Assembly: GCA_021650895.1 (NCBI GenBank)
Contig: CP091278.1
Location: forward strand, 3,005,659 to 3,069,658
Direction of reading: 5' to 3'
From: Candidatus Jettenia sp.
GTDB lineage: Bacteria > Planctomycetota > Brocadiia > Brocadiales > Brocadiaceae
Length of the DNA: 64,000 bases
The first letter of the stretch is position 1, and each line of letters starts with the position of its first letter. The translations under genes were made by a program, and so were the position numbers. Positions 1 to 8,100 of this stretch are shown one piece after another. The notes beneath the pieces are model-generated. The model had not been told where the DNA came from. It did not search any database and was given only the letters and a program-made list of their open reading frames with translations.

Positions 1-2
1 GT

Positions 3-158
3 GTACCTGTTAAAATGACGCATTATGATAAAAATATAATAGAACTTATAGGGAAGACCCGGGATATCATAAAAAATAACCTGCAATTTACCATAAAAGA
101 TATCATCCTGAAAACCGATGTCGAAAAAGAAACCCCGCCTCCTTCCTCAACTCAATAA
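3..158 (+). CDS. C-terminal end of an unidentified protein (partial)
   Basis: An open frame enters from the left edge and reads 51 codons to a TAA stop. The end is basic/amphipathic (IIELIGKTRDIIKNNL), followed by a short Pro/Ser tail (TPPPSSTQ). The pattern is reminiscent of the C-terminus of 1-acylglycerol-3-phosphate acyltransferases, but too little is present to assign a family. The start lies outside the window. Confidence 0.45.
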   Translation, partial: VPVKMTHYDKNIIELIGKTRDIIKNNLQFTIKDIILKTDVEKETPPPSSTQ

Positions 159-194
159 TCGTACATCAATTGATAAAAAATCCTTGGAAAACTG

Positions 195-388
195 ACTAGT
201 ACACTGTCAATATAATTCATGATAATACGATTTGTATCGGTTCAACTGCGTGGGGCTGTGTCATTGCGAGGGTATTGTCCGAAGCAATCCCCTGGATATT
301 TCAAAAGAGATTGCTTCGGGAAAATACCCCTCGCAATGACACATACGAGAGAGTCTATTATGGTAAATTAAGTTGACAGTGTACTAGT
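195..388. mobile_element. MITE-like non-coding element with 16-bp perfect terminal inverted repeats
   Basis: The ends are exact inverted copies, ACTAGTACACTGTCAA at 195-210 and its complement at 373-388. Imperfect similarity continues about 17 bp further inward. The 194-bp body has no ORF. Its centre (256-344) is a separate palindrome built on GTGTCATTGCGAGG...GAAGCAATC. The terminal repeats look like transposase recognition ends, but no cognate transposase is in the window and no target duplication could be fixed. Mobility is inferred. Confidence 0.6.
256..344. repeat. Palindromic repeat, TCATTGCGAGG...GAAGCAATC type
   Basis: Two roughly 33-nt arms (256-288 and 309-344) are nearly perfect complements around a 20-nt loop. 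The same element type recurs at 20102-20183. TCATTGCGAGG / GAAGCAATC palindromes are common dispersed repeats in many bacterial genomes. Here it sits nested inside the MITE-like element. Confidence 0.7.
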
Positions 389-1044
389 TTGGAGGATAGT
401 AATTTTGTGGTAATTACTTAAAATACGGTGTAAAACCAAAGTAGGGTGAACCTTGTATTTACTTACCCTTTATGCAAATTCAAAACCCATGCGTTTTTCC
501 ATGGACAGGGCAAACATAAGGTGCGTCCCTATACGCATCAAGCTAAAATATCGAAACGGTGAAGAATAATATAATCCCCCTTTAGAAAACTTGTCCTTAC
601 CCACATCTTTAAATACCACAAAGAGTACGAAGTACACGAAGAATAAGAGAGTTCCAAATCTCAATAAATTCTTTTTATGATCGATCCCTTCTTGAGGCGA
701 AGCAACACACCCCTACCTCAATTGTAAAGGCGCAAAATCTTGCGTCTCTCCGTTCTTCTTTCTTCGTGTACTTCGTGGTTTACCTTGCTTCTACCTTCGC
801 TCCCTACCTAACTTATGGGTAAGGATAAGTTTAGAAAAGGGGGAGATGCATAATCCCCTTAGTTTCCCTTTAGAAATGGGGAAAAGTTTGATATGTTTGA
901 TCAGGCAAACTTTTCTCAAGAGAAAATCCTTCCTTCTTTCCCCCTTTTTAAACTTATCATTACCCACATCTTTAGAATACCATGAAGAGATGTCTCGCCG
1001 GGGGCATCTCTCGAGAAATTTTTATGCTCTGTAAGCCTCTTCCT

Positions 1045-1169
1045 GGGTGGCACTGACAAACTCTGTTTGTCAGTGTGGTATATTCCCTATCCACGGGTAT
1101 ATTCGAACAACACGGACAAGCCATGTCCCCGTTCAAGACGTACGGGGACATGGTTTGTCCGTGCCACCC
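1045..1169. repeat. GGGTGGCAC-bounded double-hairpin repeat
   Basis: The element begins GGGTGGCAC and ends with its complement GTGCCACCC. Inside are two palindromes: 1051-1075 (CACTGACAAAC / GTTTGTCAGTG) and 1111-1163, with 21-nt arms differing at one position. Related copies lie at 19943-19979 and 46691-46788. A folded transcript would give two strong stem-loops. Confidence 0.65.
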
Positions 1170-1502
1170 TGTTTCGTCTTATCGCACTACTCAAATTTAC
1201 CTCTCTGACTTGTGGGTAAAGATAAGCTTTTTAAAGGAGGGTTAGAGAGGAATATGAATACACTTGCTCTTTCTCCAAAGGGATACCTCCTTTTTCATGG
1301 AACACTATTCTTAGCTTGATGCATATCATATAAGGTGCGTCCCTGCCATAATCCAACAATATTTTGAGTAACTACCTTTTGTGCAAGAAGTTCGTATGGG
1401 TGATAGATAAAATACTTGTGTATCTCAGAGAAAATAAGTATGCTTTAAATTTCAGGAATTTTTATTGTACATATCTTAAGAAAACCGTAAAGGAGTTGTG
1501 AA

Positions 1503-2297
1503 ATGAGAAGATTATCGATGTTGTTAGCCGTAAATTTAACTTTTGTAACTTCTGCCTTAGTCCATAGCGCTTATGCCTATACGATGAAGCCTGTTGAGCC
1601 ACAGCGTAAACAGACTACGGACACGAAAGCTCAGCCAGCTCAGCCAGATACGCCCTCTCTTTCTGGCAAAATCGTTGAGACAATGAATAGTGGCGGTTAT
1701 ACCTATTTGTGTATTGAGAAGGATGGTAAAAAAACATGGGCTGCTGTGCATGAAATGAAAGTATCTGTTGGAGATGAAATTTCTCTTGAGCCTGGATACG
1801 AGATGGAGGGTTTTACCAGTAAGACGCTTAACCGGACATTCGATAAGATTATTTTTTCTGCCGGACCTGTCGGGTCGGCTTCACCGCACGGTCATGGAGG
1901 AATGGGACATGGTGGAATGGGCAGTAGTGAAGGAATGGGCAGCAAGGGAACGGCAGTTGTTCCTCAGGAAAAAATAAAGGTGGAAAAGGCCTCCGGTAAG
2001 AATGCATATACGGTAGCTGAATTGCATGAAAAAAGAGCAGAACTTGACCAGAAAAATATTACGGTTAAGGGTAAGGTTGTTAAGGTTTCAGGTGGGATTC
2101 TGGGCAAGAACTGGATACACATTCAGGATGGAACGGGAAATCCTGATGCCGGCAGTCACGATATTGTTGTGACATCCAAGGATGTTCCTTCTGTAGGTGA
2201 TATGGTGACAGTAGAGGGAACGGTGTATAAGGACAAGGACTTTGGAAGTGGTTATCGATACAATGTGATCATAGAAAATGCAAGTATTAAAAAATGA
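1503..2297 (+). CDS. Secreted NrfJ-like protein with OB-fold-like domains and a Gly/Met/His-rich linker
   Basis: This 264-residue protein starts with a typical signal peptide (positive MRRL, hydrophobic core, AYAY near residue 25). The start is supported by AAAGGAGTTGTGAA before the ATG. Two domains follow. Residues about 50-118 (SGKIVETMNSGGYTYLCIE) resemble the NrfJ-type small beta domain. Residues about 165-264 (ITVKGKVVKVSGG...WIHIQDGTG) resemble the OB-fold region of the same secreted proteins. They are joined by a Gly/Met/His-rich stretch (about 122-145, GHGGMGHGGMG), a plausible metal-binding linker. NrfJ-like proteins occur beside multihaem nitrite reductase genes, but no such gene is next to this one, so its partner is unknown. 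It stands alone between repeat-rich spacers. Confidence 0.7.
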   Translation: MRRLSMLLAVNLTFVTSALVHSAYAYTMKPVEPQRKQTTDTKAQPAQPDTPSLSGKIVETMNSGGYTYLCIEKDGKKTWAAVHEMKVSVGDEISLEPGYEMEGFTSKTLNRTFDKIIFSAGPVGSASPHGHGGMGHGGMGSSEGMGSKGTAVVPQEKIKVEKASGKNAYTVAELHEKRAELDQKNITVKGKVVKVSGGILGKNWIHIQDGTGNPDAGSHDIVVTSKDVPSVGDMVTVEGTVYKDKDFGSGYRYNVIIENASIKK

Positions 2298-2806
2298 TAT
2301 AGTTATGAAGGTCGTTTTCTGCTTATTACCGTAGATACCAATGTGCAGGGGCACGATACACACCGTGTCCCTGCAAAACCGAAAATATATGAGCGTTAAT
2401 TTGTAGAGAAGTGGTTTCCGGAGGTATGCTTCAAGGCTGGTTCAACTCTTTGATTGAACTGTATATTTGAACTCAATTATCATGATTAACGAGTATATAG
2501 AGTAGAGGCACAAGATGTTGCGTCTCTACGTTGTCTGATACACTTCTGACACACGCTGGTGTTTCGGTTTCGTCTATGGGGTTTATAATTATGTCACCCC
2601 TGCGGGATTTCATGGTAGGGTATATTTTATCTAGAGGTTATCCCAAAACCTGAATTTAGTATCTAGAATTATTTGAAGATAGAGAGAGGTTTCCGTACAG
2701 AAATAGGTTTTGGGATAGCTTCTCATACCAAATATCTTGGTCAACCGAAAGGCGATGAAATCAGCGAAAGAAGAAAAGTTTGTCGAAAAGGTGTTTGTAG
2801 GTTAAG
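2298..2806. other. Intergenic region with palindromic repeats
   Basis: No gene is supported. The region contains a palindrome at 2345-2374 (GCAGGGGCACG / CGTGTCCCTGC), which could act as a terminator-like hairpin for the preceding gene. A second palindrome near 2490-2515 is of the GTAGAGGCACAAGA / TGCGTCTCTAC type. The element at 2637-2723 is listed separately. Confidence 0.6.
2637..2723. repeat. Dispersed element with TATCCCAAAACCT inverted ends, copy 1
   Basis: The ends GTTATCCCAAAACCT (2637-2651) and AGGTTTTGGGATAGC (2705-2719) are inverted repeats with one mismatch. The interior from about 2657 on is nearly identical to 20240-20304, including GAAGATAGAGAG and CCGTACAGAAATAGG. Both copies are intergenic and non-coding. 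Confidence 0.65.
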
Positions 2807-4642
2807 TTATGGAGCTACCCATAGCTTGTGGGAAATCTCAAATACCGTTAGAGCAGCCACAAGGGTTTCCCAGTTCTCCTTTCCTGAAAAATGCTGATTC
2901 AGAAGGGTTTCAACCGTTTCCCAGTTGAGATAGGTCCGGAACGCAGCCTTAGGATTGTACACGATGTCGGTAATGGTATTTCGCATCTCTTCCCGAATCC
3001 ATCGGTGGTAGTAGCTCGTCGGGACTTCAGCAGGACCGCGATAGGTAAGTCCCAGCCGTTGATACCCCCTCTGTTTAATTCCCCGATAGTATTTTATTGC
3101 TTTGACCTTCCAGAGAGGCGCCGATAAGGGGATAAGATTCTTTGCATAAGGAAAATCCAGGATTTGCGGACAAAGTCTCCTGATCAAATCAATTTGTATT
3201 CTGTTGGTTATTCGTTCAGAGATAGGAATAGCGGCAACAGCCTCTATCCATTGATGATCTAAGTAAGGAAAATAGACATCTACGCTGGGACGAACGGTTA
3301 AGATTCCCTTATTAAGGAATTTTCGGCAGCGCTCGTGGAGATAAAGATAATCCATGACAGATGCAAAAGAAGGATCTTGAGAAGTGTATCCTAAAAGAAT
3401 GGTATTTATATGTTCTTCAGGGGCGCGAAGGCCGAGGGTTCGAAACTCTTGTTTCCATAGTTGTTCCAGATATCGGGGTCTTTTTTTACCCAACATCCTT
3501 TGCTTTAGGAGTTTTTGTACGGTAGTAAAATTACTGATAGTAAGATCCTTCGGAGTAGCCCAAAAACTACGAATAAATTCTCCGCCAATTCCGTGAACTA
3601 CAGCGTCAAATGAAGGATGGGAGTAAAGGATTTGACAAGTATGACTATGGAGGGTGGCCATTATTCCTCCCTGATGAAGCACCATAGGAGTGAGCCATTC
3701 GCTTAATGCGTGGGGGTCTGTCAATTCAAAGGAGTGTCGCACTCCCGTTTGGTCTGCTAGTTGTTTAGCAAGCACAACATCTGTGCTGTTAGGTTGACCA
3801 CTCGTATGGGTAAAAAATGATAATTTTTGATTGGCAGCCGCCGCCAATATGCATCGTGAGTCCAGTCCGCCTGTCATGGCAATAGCGCAGTTCAAGTCTG
3901 GTCGGGTGGAACGCCTGACAGCTATTTTGAGAATATTCTCCAGTTCATCCAGTCGCCGTTTATCGTACCTTCCATGAGGTTGTATATGATCCAGATGCCA
4001 ATATTGTTCGATATGTACTGTGGTGTCCTTATACGTAAGATAACTAGCAGGTGGTAAGATATGGATGTCTTTAAAAAGCGTTTTTTCACCAAGGATGTAC
4101 TCATAGCTGAGAAGATCTGCAAAACCCTCCACATCGATTTCCCTGGGTAGCATACCAGTTGCCATGATTCTTGCGAGCATTGATGCAAAGACAAGGGTGC
4201 CATTCCTCGAACCCCAGAATAAGGGACGTTGACCAAATTTATCGTTTGCCAAAACCATGCGGCGGTTTTTTCCATCCCACCATGCTACATTGAAGCTACC
4301 GTTTATTTTTCTTAAGCAATCAATTCCCGACCTGAGATAGTGTTCGAGCAATAAAGTTGCCCCATCATGCTCAATAAGATCTTCTCTATCAAGATCGTTA
4401 TTATCACGATAGATGATACCATCAAAAACACACCATAGACCATTCGATGCGTCTTCGGCGAAGTATCTTGATCCACCAGTTCTTGAAGGGTGAATCGTTC
4501 CGAGACCAGCATGGCCCTCCTGGGCAGCCCAGTGATATTTGACTGATGATTCCGGAGATGGAATAGCTTTGAGCATTCTATTGAGTATATCAGTAGGATC
4601 GGCGACTCCATTGTGCGCTGCAAATCCATGAATACCACTCAT
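2807..4642 (-). CDS. Asparagine-synthetase-like amidotransferase lacking the glutaminase cysteine
   Basis: This 611-residue protein has the asparagine synthetase B plan: an N-terminal Ntn-type glutaminase-like domain (about 1-200), then an ATP-pyrophosphatase synthetase domain whose PP-loop reads MTGGLDSR near residue 256. Glutamine-hydrolysing enzymes begin Met-Cys-Gly-Ile with Cys2 as nucleophile. Here the protein begins MSGIHGF, so position 2 is serine and glutamine hydrolysis should be lost. Such proteins may use ammonia or work as ATP-dependent amide/peptide-bond ligases, as in lasso-peptide cyclases and beta-lactam synthetases, or in surface-glycan clusters. There is no lasso B protein or precursor beside it, so the substrate is unknown. 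It is a single minus-strand gene between repeat-rich spacers. True asparagine synthesis is less likely. Confidence 0.75.
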   Translation of the reverse strand: MSGIHGFAAHNGVADPTDILNRMLKAIPSPESSVKYHWAAQEGHAGLGTIHPSRTGGSRYFAEDASNGLWCVFDGIIYRDNNDLDREDLIEHDGATLLLEHYLRSGIDCLRKINGSFNVAWWDGKNRRMVLANDKFGQRPLFWGSRNGTLVFASMLARIMATGMLPREIDVEGFADLLSYEYILGEKTLFKDIHILPPASYLTYKDTTVHIEQYWHLDHIQPHGRYDKRRLDELENILKIAVRRSTRPDLNCAIAMTGGLDSRCILAAAANQKLSFFTHTSGQPNSTDVVLAKQLADQTGVRHSFELTDPHALSEWLTPMVLHQGGIMATLHSHTCQILYSHPSFDAVVHGIGGEFIRSFWATPKDLTISNFTTVQKLLKQRMLGKKRPRYLEQLWKQEFRTLGLRAPEEHINTILLGYTSQDPSFASVMDYLYLHERCRKFLNKGILTVRPSVDVYFPYLDHQWIEAVAAIPISERITNRIQIDLIRRLCPQILDFPYAKNLIPLSAPLWKVKAIKYYRGIKQRGYQRLGLTYRGPAEVPTSYYHRWIREEMRNTITDIVYNPKAAFRTYLNWETVETLLNQHFSGKENWETLVAALTVFEISHKLWVAP

Positions 4643-5706
4643 ATTTGACCCTCCATAATCTTATAGTAGTAGTGAAGAAAATCAATGAATATCGGGATTA
4701 ATTCTCTTATTGGTTTTATTGAGTTACCAACTAAATATCAAAAAATGTACCATAAAAAGAGAAAATTATTTGAATTTAAATTTTTACTTCAGATTGCATG
4801 GTATTTGGTGATAAAAGAGCTATTATTGCAGGAAGGAGGAAATGAGGTGTGAGAAAATAAAAATACAAAAGTGTGACATGGCGCAGGGGTGCATTGCTAA
4901 AGGTGTGACATGTTACAAACGTAAGAGAAATGAAAATTCAAAGTAAGAGGATAAAATATAAGATATCGAATTACCGGTAATTTTAAAATCGTTTTCTTGC
5001 CAGAAATATATTGGTAACTCAGGAAGTGGAATAGTTTCAGGCATTCTCTTTGGTTTTAGATTTTATTGTATTTTGATGGAAAAAAATAGTTGCTCAAAAT
5101 AATGTTGAGTCGTAAGGGTTGTGATATGGATAAGGGCTGTCCAAAAGGGTAATAGGTTGAGTATCGTATCATTCCGAAGGAGAAGCGACTGAAGCATCTT
5201 AATCCCCCTTGCTCCAGGCTTTGGCTTGCCCGCAATGACTGTGAAAAGATAACCTTTCCGGATAACTTTGTTTTTTGAAAAATAACTCCATAGGGGTGAA
5301 ATGTTTATAGAAACTTGATTCTCACAGAATTTCGCATTATACTGCTATAGTGAAAGCAAAAAGAGAGTAGGCTTGCACGAGTGTTTGCTCAAAGCAATCT
5401 CGGCATTTCCCCTTTTTTAAACTAACGATTTTTTCATAAAGCAGAGAAGCATCCTTAAGACATTTTATCTATAATATGCACGATAGTATCCTATAGACAA
5501 CTTATCGAGAAATACTCTTGGTCACGGAGTTGGGGTAGGGCAAGGCTTTAGCCTTGCCGAGAGCATTAGGATATACCGTAATTCTTATAAAGCTATCTAT
5601 AGTACCCATCGAAGATAGGGTGCCTTGTGTACAGACTATCACTATTCTATTCCAGGTTTCTTCAACTTCAAATAATCTTCAATCGTAAAATACAAAGGAG
5701 GTTCCT
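4643..5706. other. Long AT-rich intergenic region
   Basis: About 1.06 kb with no convincing long gene. It holds a possible 34-codon cysteine-containing ORF (4842-4946, listed separately). A fragment of a dispersed repeat lies near 5170-5210 (CATTCCGAAGGAGAAGCGACTGAAG). A palindrome near 5540-5560 (GGCAAGGCTTTAGCCTTGCC) could form a hairpin. AAAGGAGGTTCC just before 5707 is the ribosome binding site of the next gene. Confidence 0.6.
4842..4946 (+). CDS. Possible small cysteine-containing peptide (34 aa)
   Basis: A short frame starts at ATG right after GGAAGGAGGAA and encodes a basic peptide with four cysteines (positions 3, 11, 17 and 24). The Shine-Dalgarno-like purine run is strong but very close to the ATG (2 nt from GGAGG), which weakens the case. 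It matches no family I recognise. It lies divergent from the asparagine-synthetase-like gene, so a peptide substrate role is conceivable but unsupported. It could equally be chance. Confidence 0.25.
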   Translation: MRCEKIKIQKCDMAQGCIAKGVTCYKRKRNENSK

Positions 5707-6336
5707 ATGCACACAAAATATTTCATTCTTGTAGTAACAATCATTTCTGTACTTTGGGTTGATAGCGCCATTGCCGATAAGAAGTGGAGTATGCAGGGCG
5801 TCTTTGTTGAAGGATGTAGTTGCAAGGCTCCATGTCCCTGTGAGCTGATTGGCTTAAGTGAGGGGTGTAATGCTGTTGGTGTGGTATCCTTGAGTGAAGG
5901 GAATTATATGGGTGCTGACCTGGCAGGAGCGAAAATCGCCTATGCAGTTGCTCCAAGTGAATGGGTTCGTATCTATGTAGATGGAAAGAGCGACGAGCAG
6001 AGAGAAGCGGCCATTGAGTTAGCGAAAGGTATGTTTAGTACTTTTGGAGAGATTGAATCAACAAGTTCAGCGCACATCGACATGTCAGGTATGGATGGCA
6101 GTTATACCGTAAGGGTAAATGATGGAAAGCTCATGCAACTTACCACTGAGCCTGTACTTGGCGGAGATAATAAAACTCCAATTACTCACACAAATATCAA
6201 AAATAAATTCATTTTAGTATTCATGCAAGGCAGAACCATTTTTGGCAGCTTTCATGATGGAGAAAGGAAATTCGAATTGAAGGGCGGCAATTCGTATTTT
6301 AACAATCGTATGGAAAGTGAAGGTACATTTCAATAA
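5707..6336 (+). CDS. Secreted DUF1326-family protein
   Basis: The 209-residue product begins with a signal peptide (hydrophobic residues 5-20, SAIADK near 24). It then carries the hallmark DUF1326 cysteine cluster VEGCSCKAPCPCELIG and a further Cys in SEGCN, five cysteines within about 20 residues. The rest matches the family layout (DLAGAKIAYAV, FSTFGEIE, GRTIFGSFHDG). The biochemical role of DUF1326 is not established; the cysteine cluster suggests metal binding. A strong ribosome binding site (AAAGGAGG) precedes the start. The decarboxylase gene follows after 128 bp, so the two may or may not share a transcript. Confidence 0.75.
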   Translation: MHTKYFILVVTIISVLWVDSAIADKKWSMQGVFVEGCSCKAPCPCELIGLSEGCNAVGVVSLSEGNYMGADLAGAKIAYAVAPSEWVRIYVDGKSDEQREAAIELAKGMFSTFGEIESTSSAHIDMSGMDGSYTVRVNDGKLMQLTTEPVLGGDNKTPITHTNIKNKFILVFMQGRTIFGSFHDGERKFELKGGNSYFNNRMESEGTFQ

Positions 6337-6464
6337 TCATACAGTTCTATTTTTACTAATAGTCCTTTCAGCTACAATAAACACGCTCCATGGTTAGATA
6401 ATTCCTGGTATTACAGAAGAGTAAACAGAGGGAAATTTTACTACACCGATCAGAGGATAAAGCA

Positions 6465-8099
6465 ATGGAAATGAAAAACACTCTTGGCAACTACCTCATT
6501 GAGCAACTCTATAATTGTGGAGCCCGTCATGTCTTCGGTGTTGCAGGCGATTATGTGCTTCGCTTTTTCGATGACCTCGTCCATAGCAAACTTAGCGTAA
6601 TTTGCACCTGTGATGAGCAGGGGGCAGGATATGCGGCAGATGCTTATGCCCGCTTGAATGGACTAGGGGTTGTATGTATTACCTACTGCGTTGGTGGGTT
6701 AAAGGTAGTTAATCCGGTAGCTCAGGCGTATGCTGAAAAATCCCCTGTCGTTGTTATAAGCGGAGCGCCCGGGATCAAAGAACGCAGAAAAAATCCGCTA
6801 CTTCATCATAAAGTGCGCGACTTCGATACACAAAAGAAGATATTTGATGAAGTCACGGTTGCTTCTACCGTATTAAGTGATCCAACAACCGCTCCCCGTG
6901 AGATTGATCGTGTTCTGAGTGCAGCTCAACGCTATAAACGGCCAGTCTATATCGAACTGCCCCGGGATATGACTTCTGAGCACGTTACCCATCAGTATGA
7001 ATTCCGCGAGATGCAAGAAAAAAGTGACCCTGTTGCTCTTCAGGAAGCAGTTACAGAAGCTATAACCATGATACATGCAGCGAAAAAACCGGTTATCATC
7101 GCTGGTGTTGAATTGCAGAGGTTCGGGTTACAAAGTGAACTCGTAAAATTCATAGAAAAAACAAATATACCCGTTACATCGCTGCTTCTCAGTAAATCGG
7201 TGATCAGCGAGCGACATCCTCTGTATCTGGGATTATATGAAGGCGCTATTGGACATGATTTCGTCCGCGAATACGTTGAATCCTCAGATTGCCTGGTATT
7301 GCTGGGAGCTCTTTTGACAGATATTAATCTTGGTGTCTTTACGGCACACCTTGATCAGGGGAGAATGATTTATGTCACAAGTGAAAAAACCGCTATTCGT
7401 TACCACAATTATGAGAATATCCATCTGCAAGATTTCATGTATGAGTTGATGAAAGCCAATATCAAACGTCAGGAACTGAAAGGTATTCAACATCAAGAGG
7501 TTCAGCCGTTTTCACCGGTAAAAGGGCAAAAGGTTACCGTTCAGCGATTATTCCAGTGCTTGAACTCATTCCTGACCGATGATACGGTTGTTATAGCAGA
7601 CGTTGGCGATGCCTTGGTTGGCGGTTCTGATCTTGTTGTCCACCGCCGTACCGAATTCATATCTCCGGCATACTATCTTTCGCTTGGTTTTGCAGTACCT
7701 GCAAGTATAGGAGCCCAATTAGCCAATCCATCTCTGCGTCCATTAGTATTGGTCGGTGATGGTGCATTTCAAATGACAGGCATGGAGCTTTCAACCATAG
7801 TAAGGTATCATCTCAATCCAATTGTTGTTGTCTTTAATAATTATGGATACGGGATAGAGCGTCCTATGATGGACGGTCCTTTTAATGATTTGCAATTGTG
7901 GCAATATAGTCGTATCCCTGAAATAATTGGTGGTGGTAGAGGCTTTGTTGTTGAGACTGAAGAACAACTGAGTGAGGCACTCGAAGCTGCCGAAAAATAT
8001 AAAGATGGTTTCAGTATCTTAGATGTCCATCTGGATAAGTATGATATGTCGCCTGCTTTACAGCGACTAACAAGCCTGTCTGCGAAGAAAGCACGATAG
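6465..8099 (+). CDS. ThDP-dependent 2-oxo-acid decarboxylase (pyruvate/indolepyruvate decarboxylase family)
   Basis: The 544-residue length matches pyruvate and indolepyruvate decarboxylases. Visible catalytic features are Asp29 in VAGDY, the cofactor-activating Glu51 in CDEQGAG, and the family-specific double histidine His114-His115 (LLHHKV). The ThDP/Mg motif runs from GDG at 431-433 to NN at 458-459. The double histidine separates it from acetolactate synthase and benzoylformate decarboxylase. It should decarboxylate a 2-oxo acid to an aldehyde in the cytoplasm. Whether the substrate is pyruvate, indolepyruvate or a branched-chain acid cannot be read. Its 3' end abuts the truncated end of the decayed res gene on the other strand, so this is a rearrangement junction. 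Confidence 0.85.
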   Translation: MEMKNTLGNYLIEQLYNCGARHVFGVAGDYVLRFFDDLVHSKLSVICTCDEQGAGYAADAYARLNGLGVVCITYCVGGLKVVNPVAQAYAEKSPVVVISGAPGIKERRKNPLLHHKVRDFDTQKKIFDEVTVASTVLSDPTTAPREIDRVLSAAQRYKRPVYIELPRDMTSEHVTHQYEFREMQEKSDPVALQEAVTEAITMIHAAKKPVIIAGVELQRFGLQSELVKFIEKTNIPVTSLLLSKSVISERHPLYLGLYEGAIGHDFVREYVESSDCLVLLGALLTDINLGVFTAHLDQGRMIYVTSEKTAIRYHNYENIHLQDFMYELMKANIKRQELKGIQHQEVQPFSPVKGQKVTVQRLFQCLNSFLTDDTVVIADVGDALVGGSDLVVHRRTEFISPAYYLSLGFAVPASIGAQLANPSLRPLVLVGDGAFQMTGMELSTIVRYHLNPIVVVFNNYGYGIERPMMDGPFNDLQLWQYSRIPEIIGGGRGFVVETEEQLSEALEAAEKYKDGFSILDVHLDKYDMSPALQRLTSLSAKKAR

Positions 8100-8100
8100 A

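Larger units (their letters stand above)
159..1502. other. Repeat-rich intergenic region without a convincing gene
   Basis: No supported gene lies in these 1.3 kb. The stretch is a mosaic of short dispersed repeats. It holds a MITE-like element at 195-388 and a GGGTGGCAC-bounded double palindrome at 1045-1169. Related blocks containing CTTATC..TTACCCACA or its complement recur near 590, 815, 955 and 1210. The phrase AAGGTGCGTCCCT occurs near 519 and 1331, and TTCGTGTACTTCGTGGT-type sequence in both orientations near 630 and 765. Short frames at 470-664 (-) and 846-1034 (+) run through these repeats, lack protein character and are not called. Confidence 0.7.

Noticed and set aside
470..1034. 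Frames at 470-664 (-) and 846-1034 (+)
   Set aside because: They run through short dispersed repeats, lack ribosome binding sites and show no protein-family character.
4913..5044. 43-codon minus-strand frame beginning MPETIPLPELP
   Set aside because: It looks somewhat protein-like but is short, overlaps the other small ORF region and matches no family; chance in AT-rich DNA is as likely.
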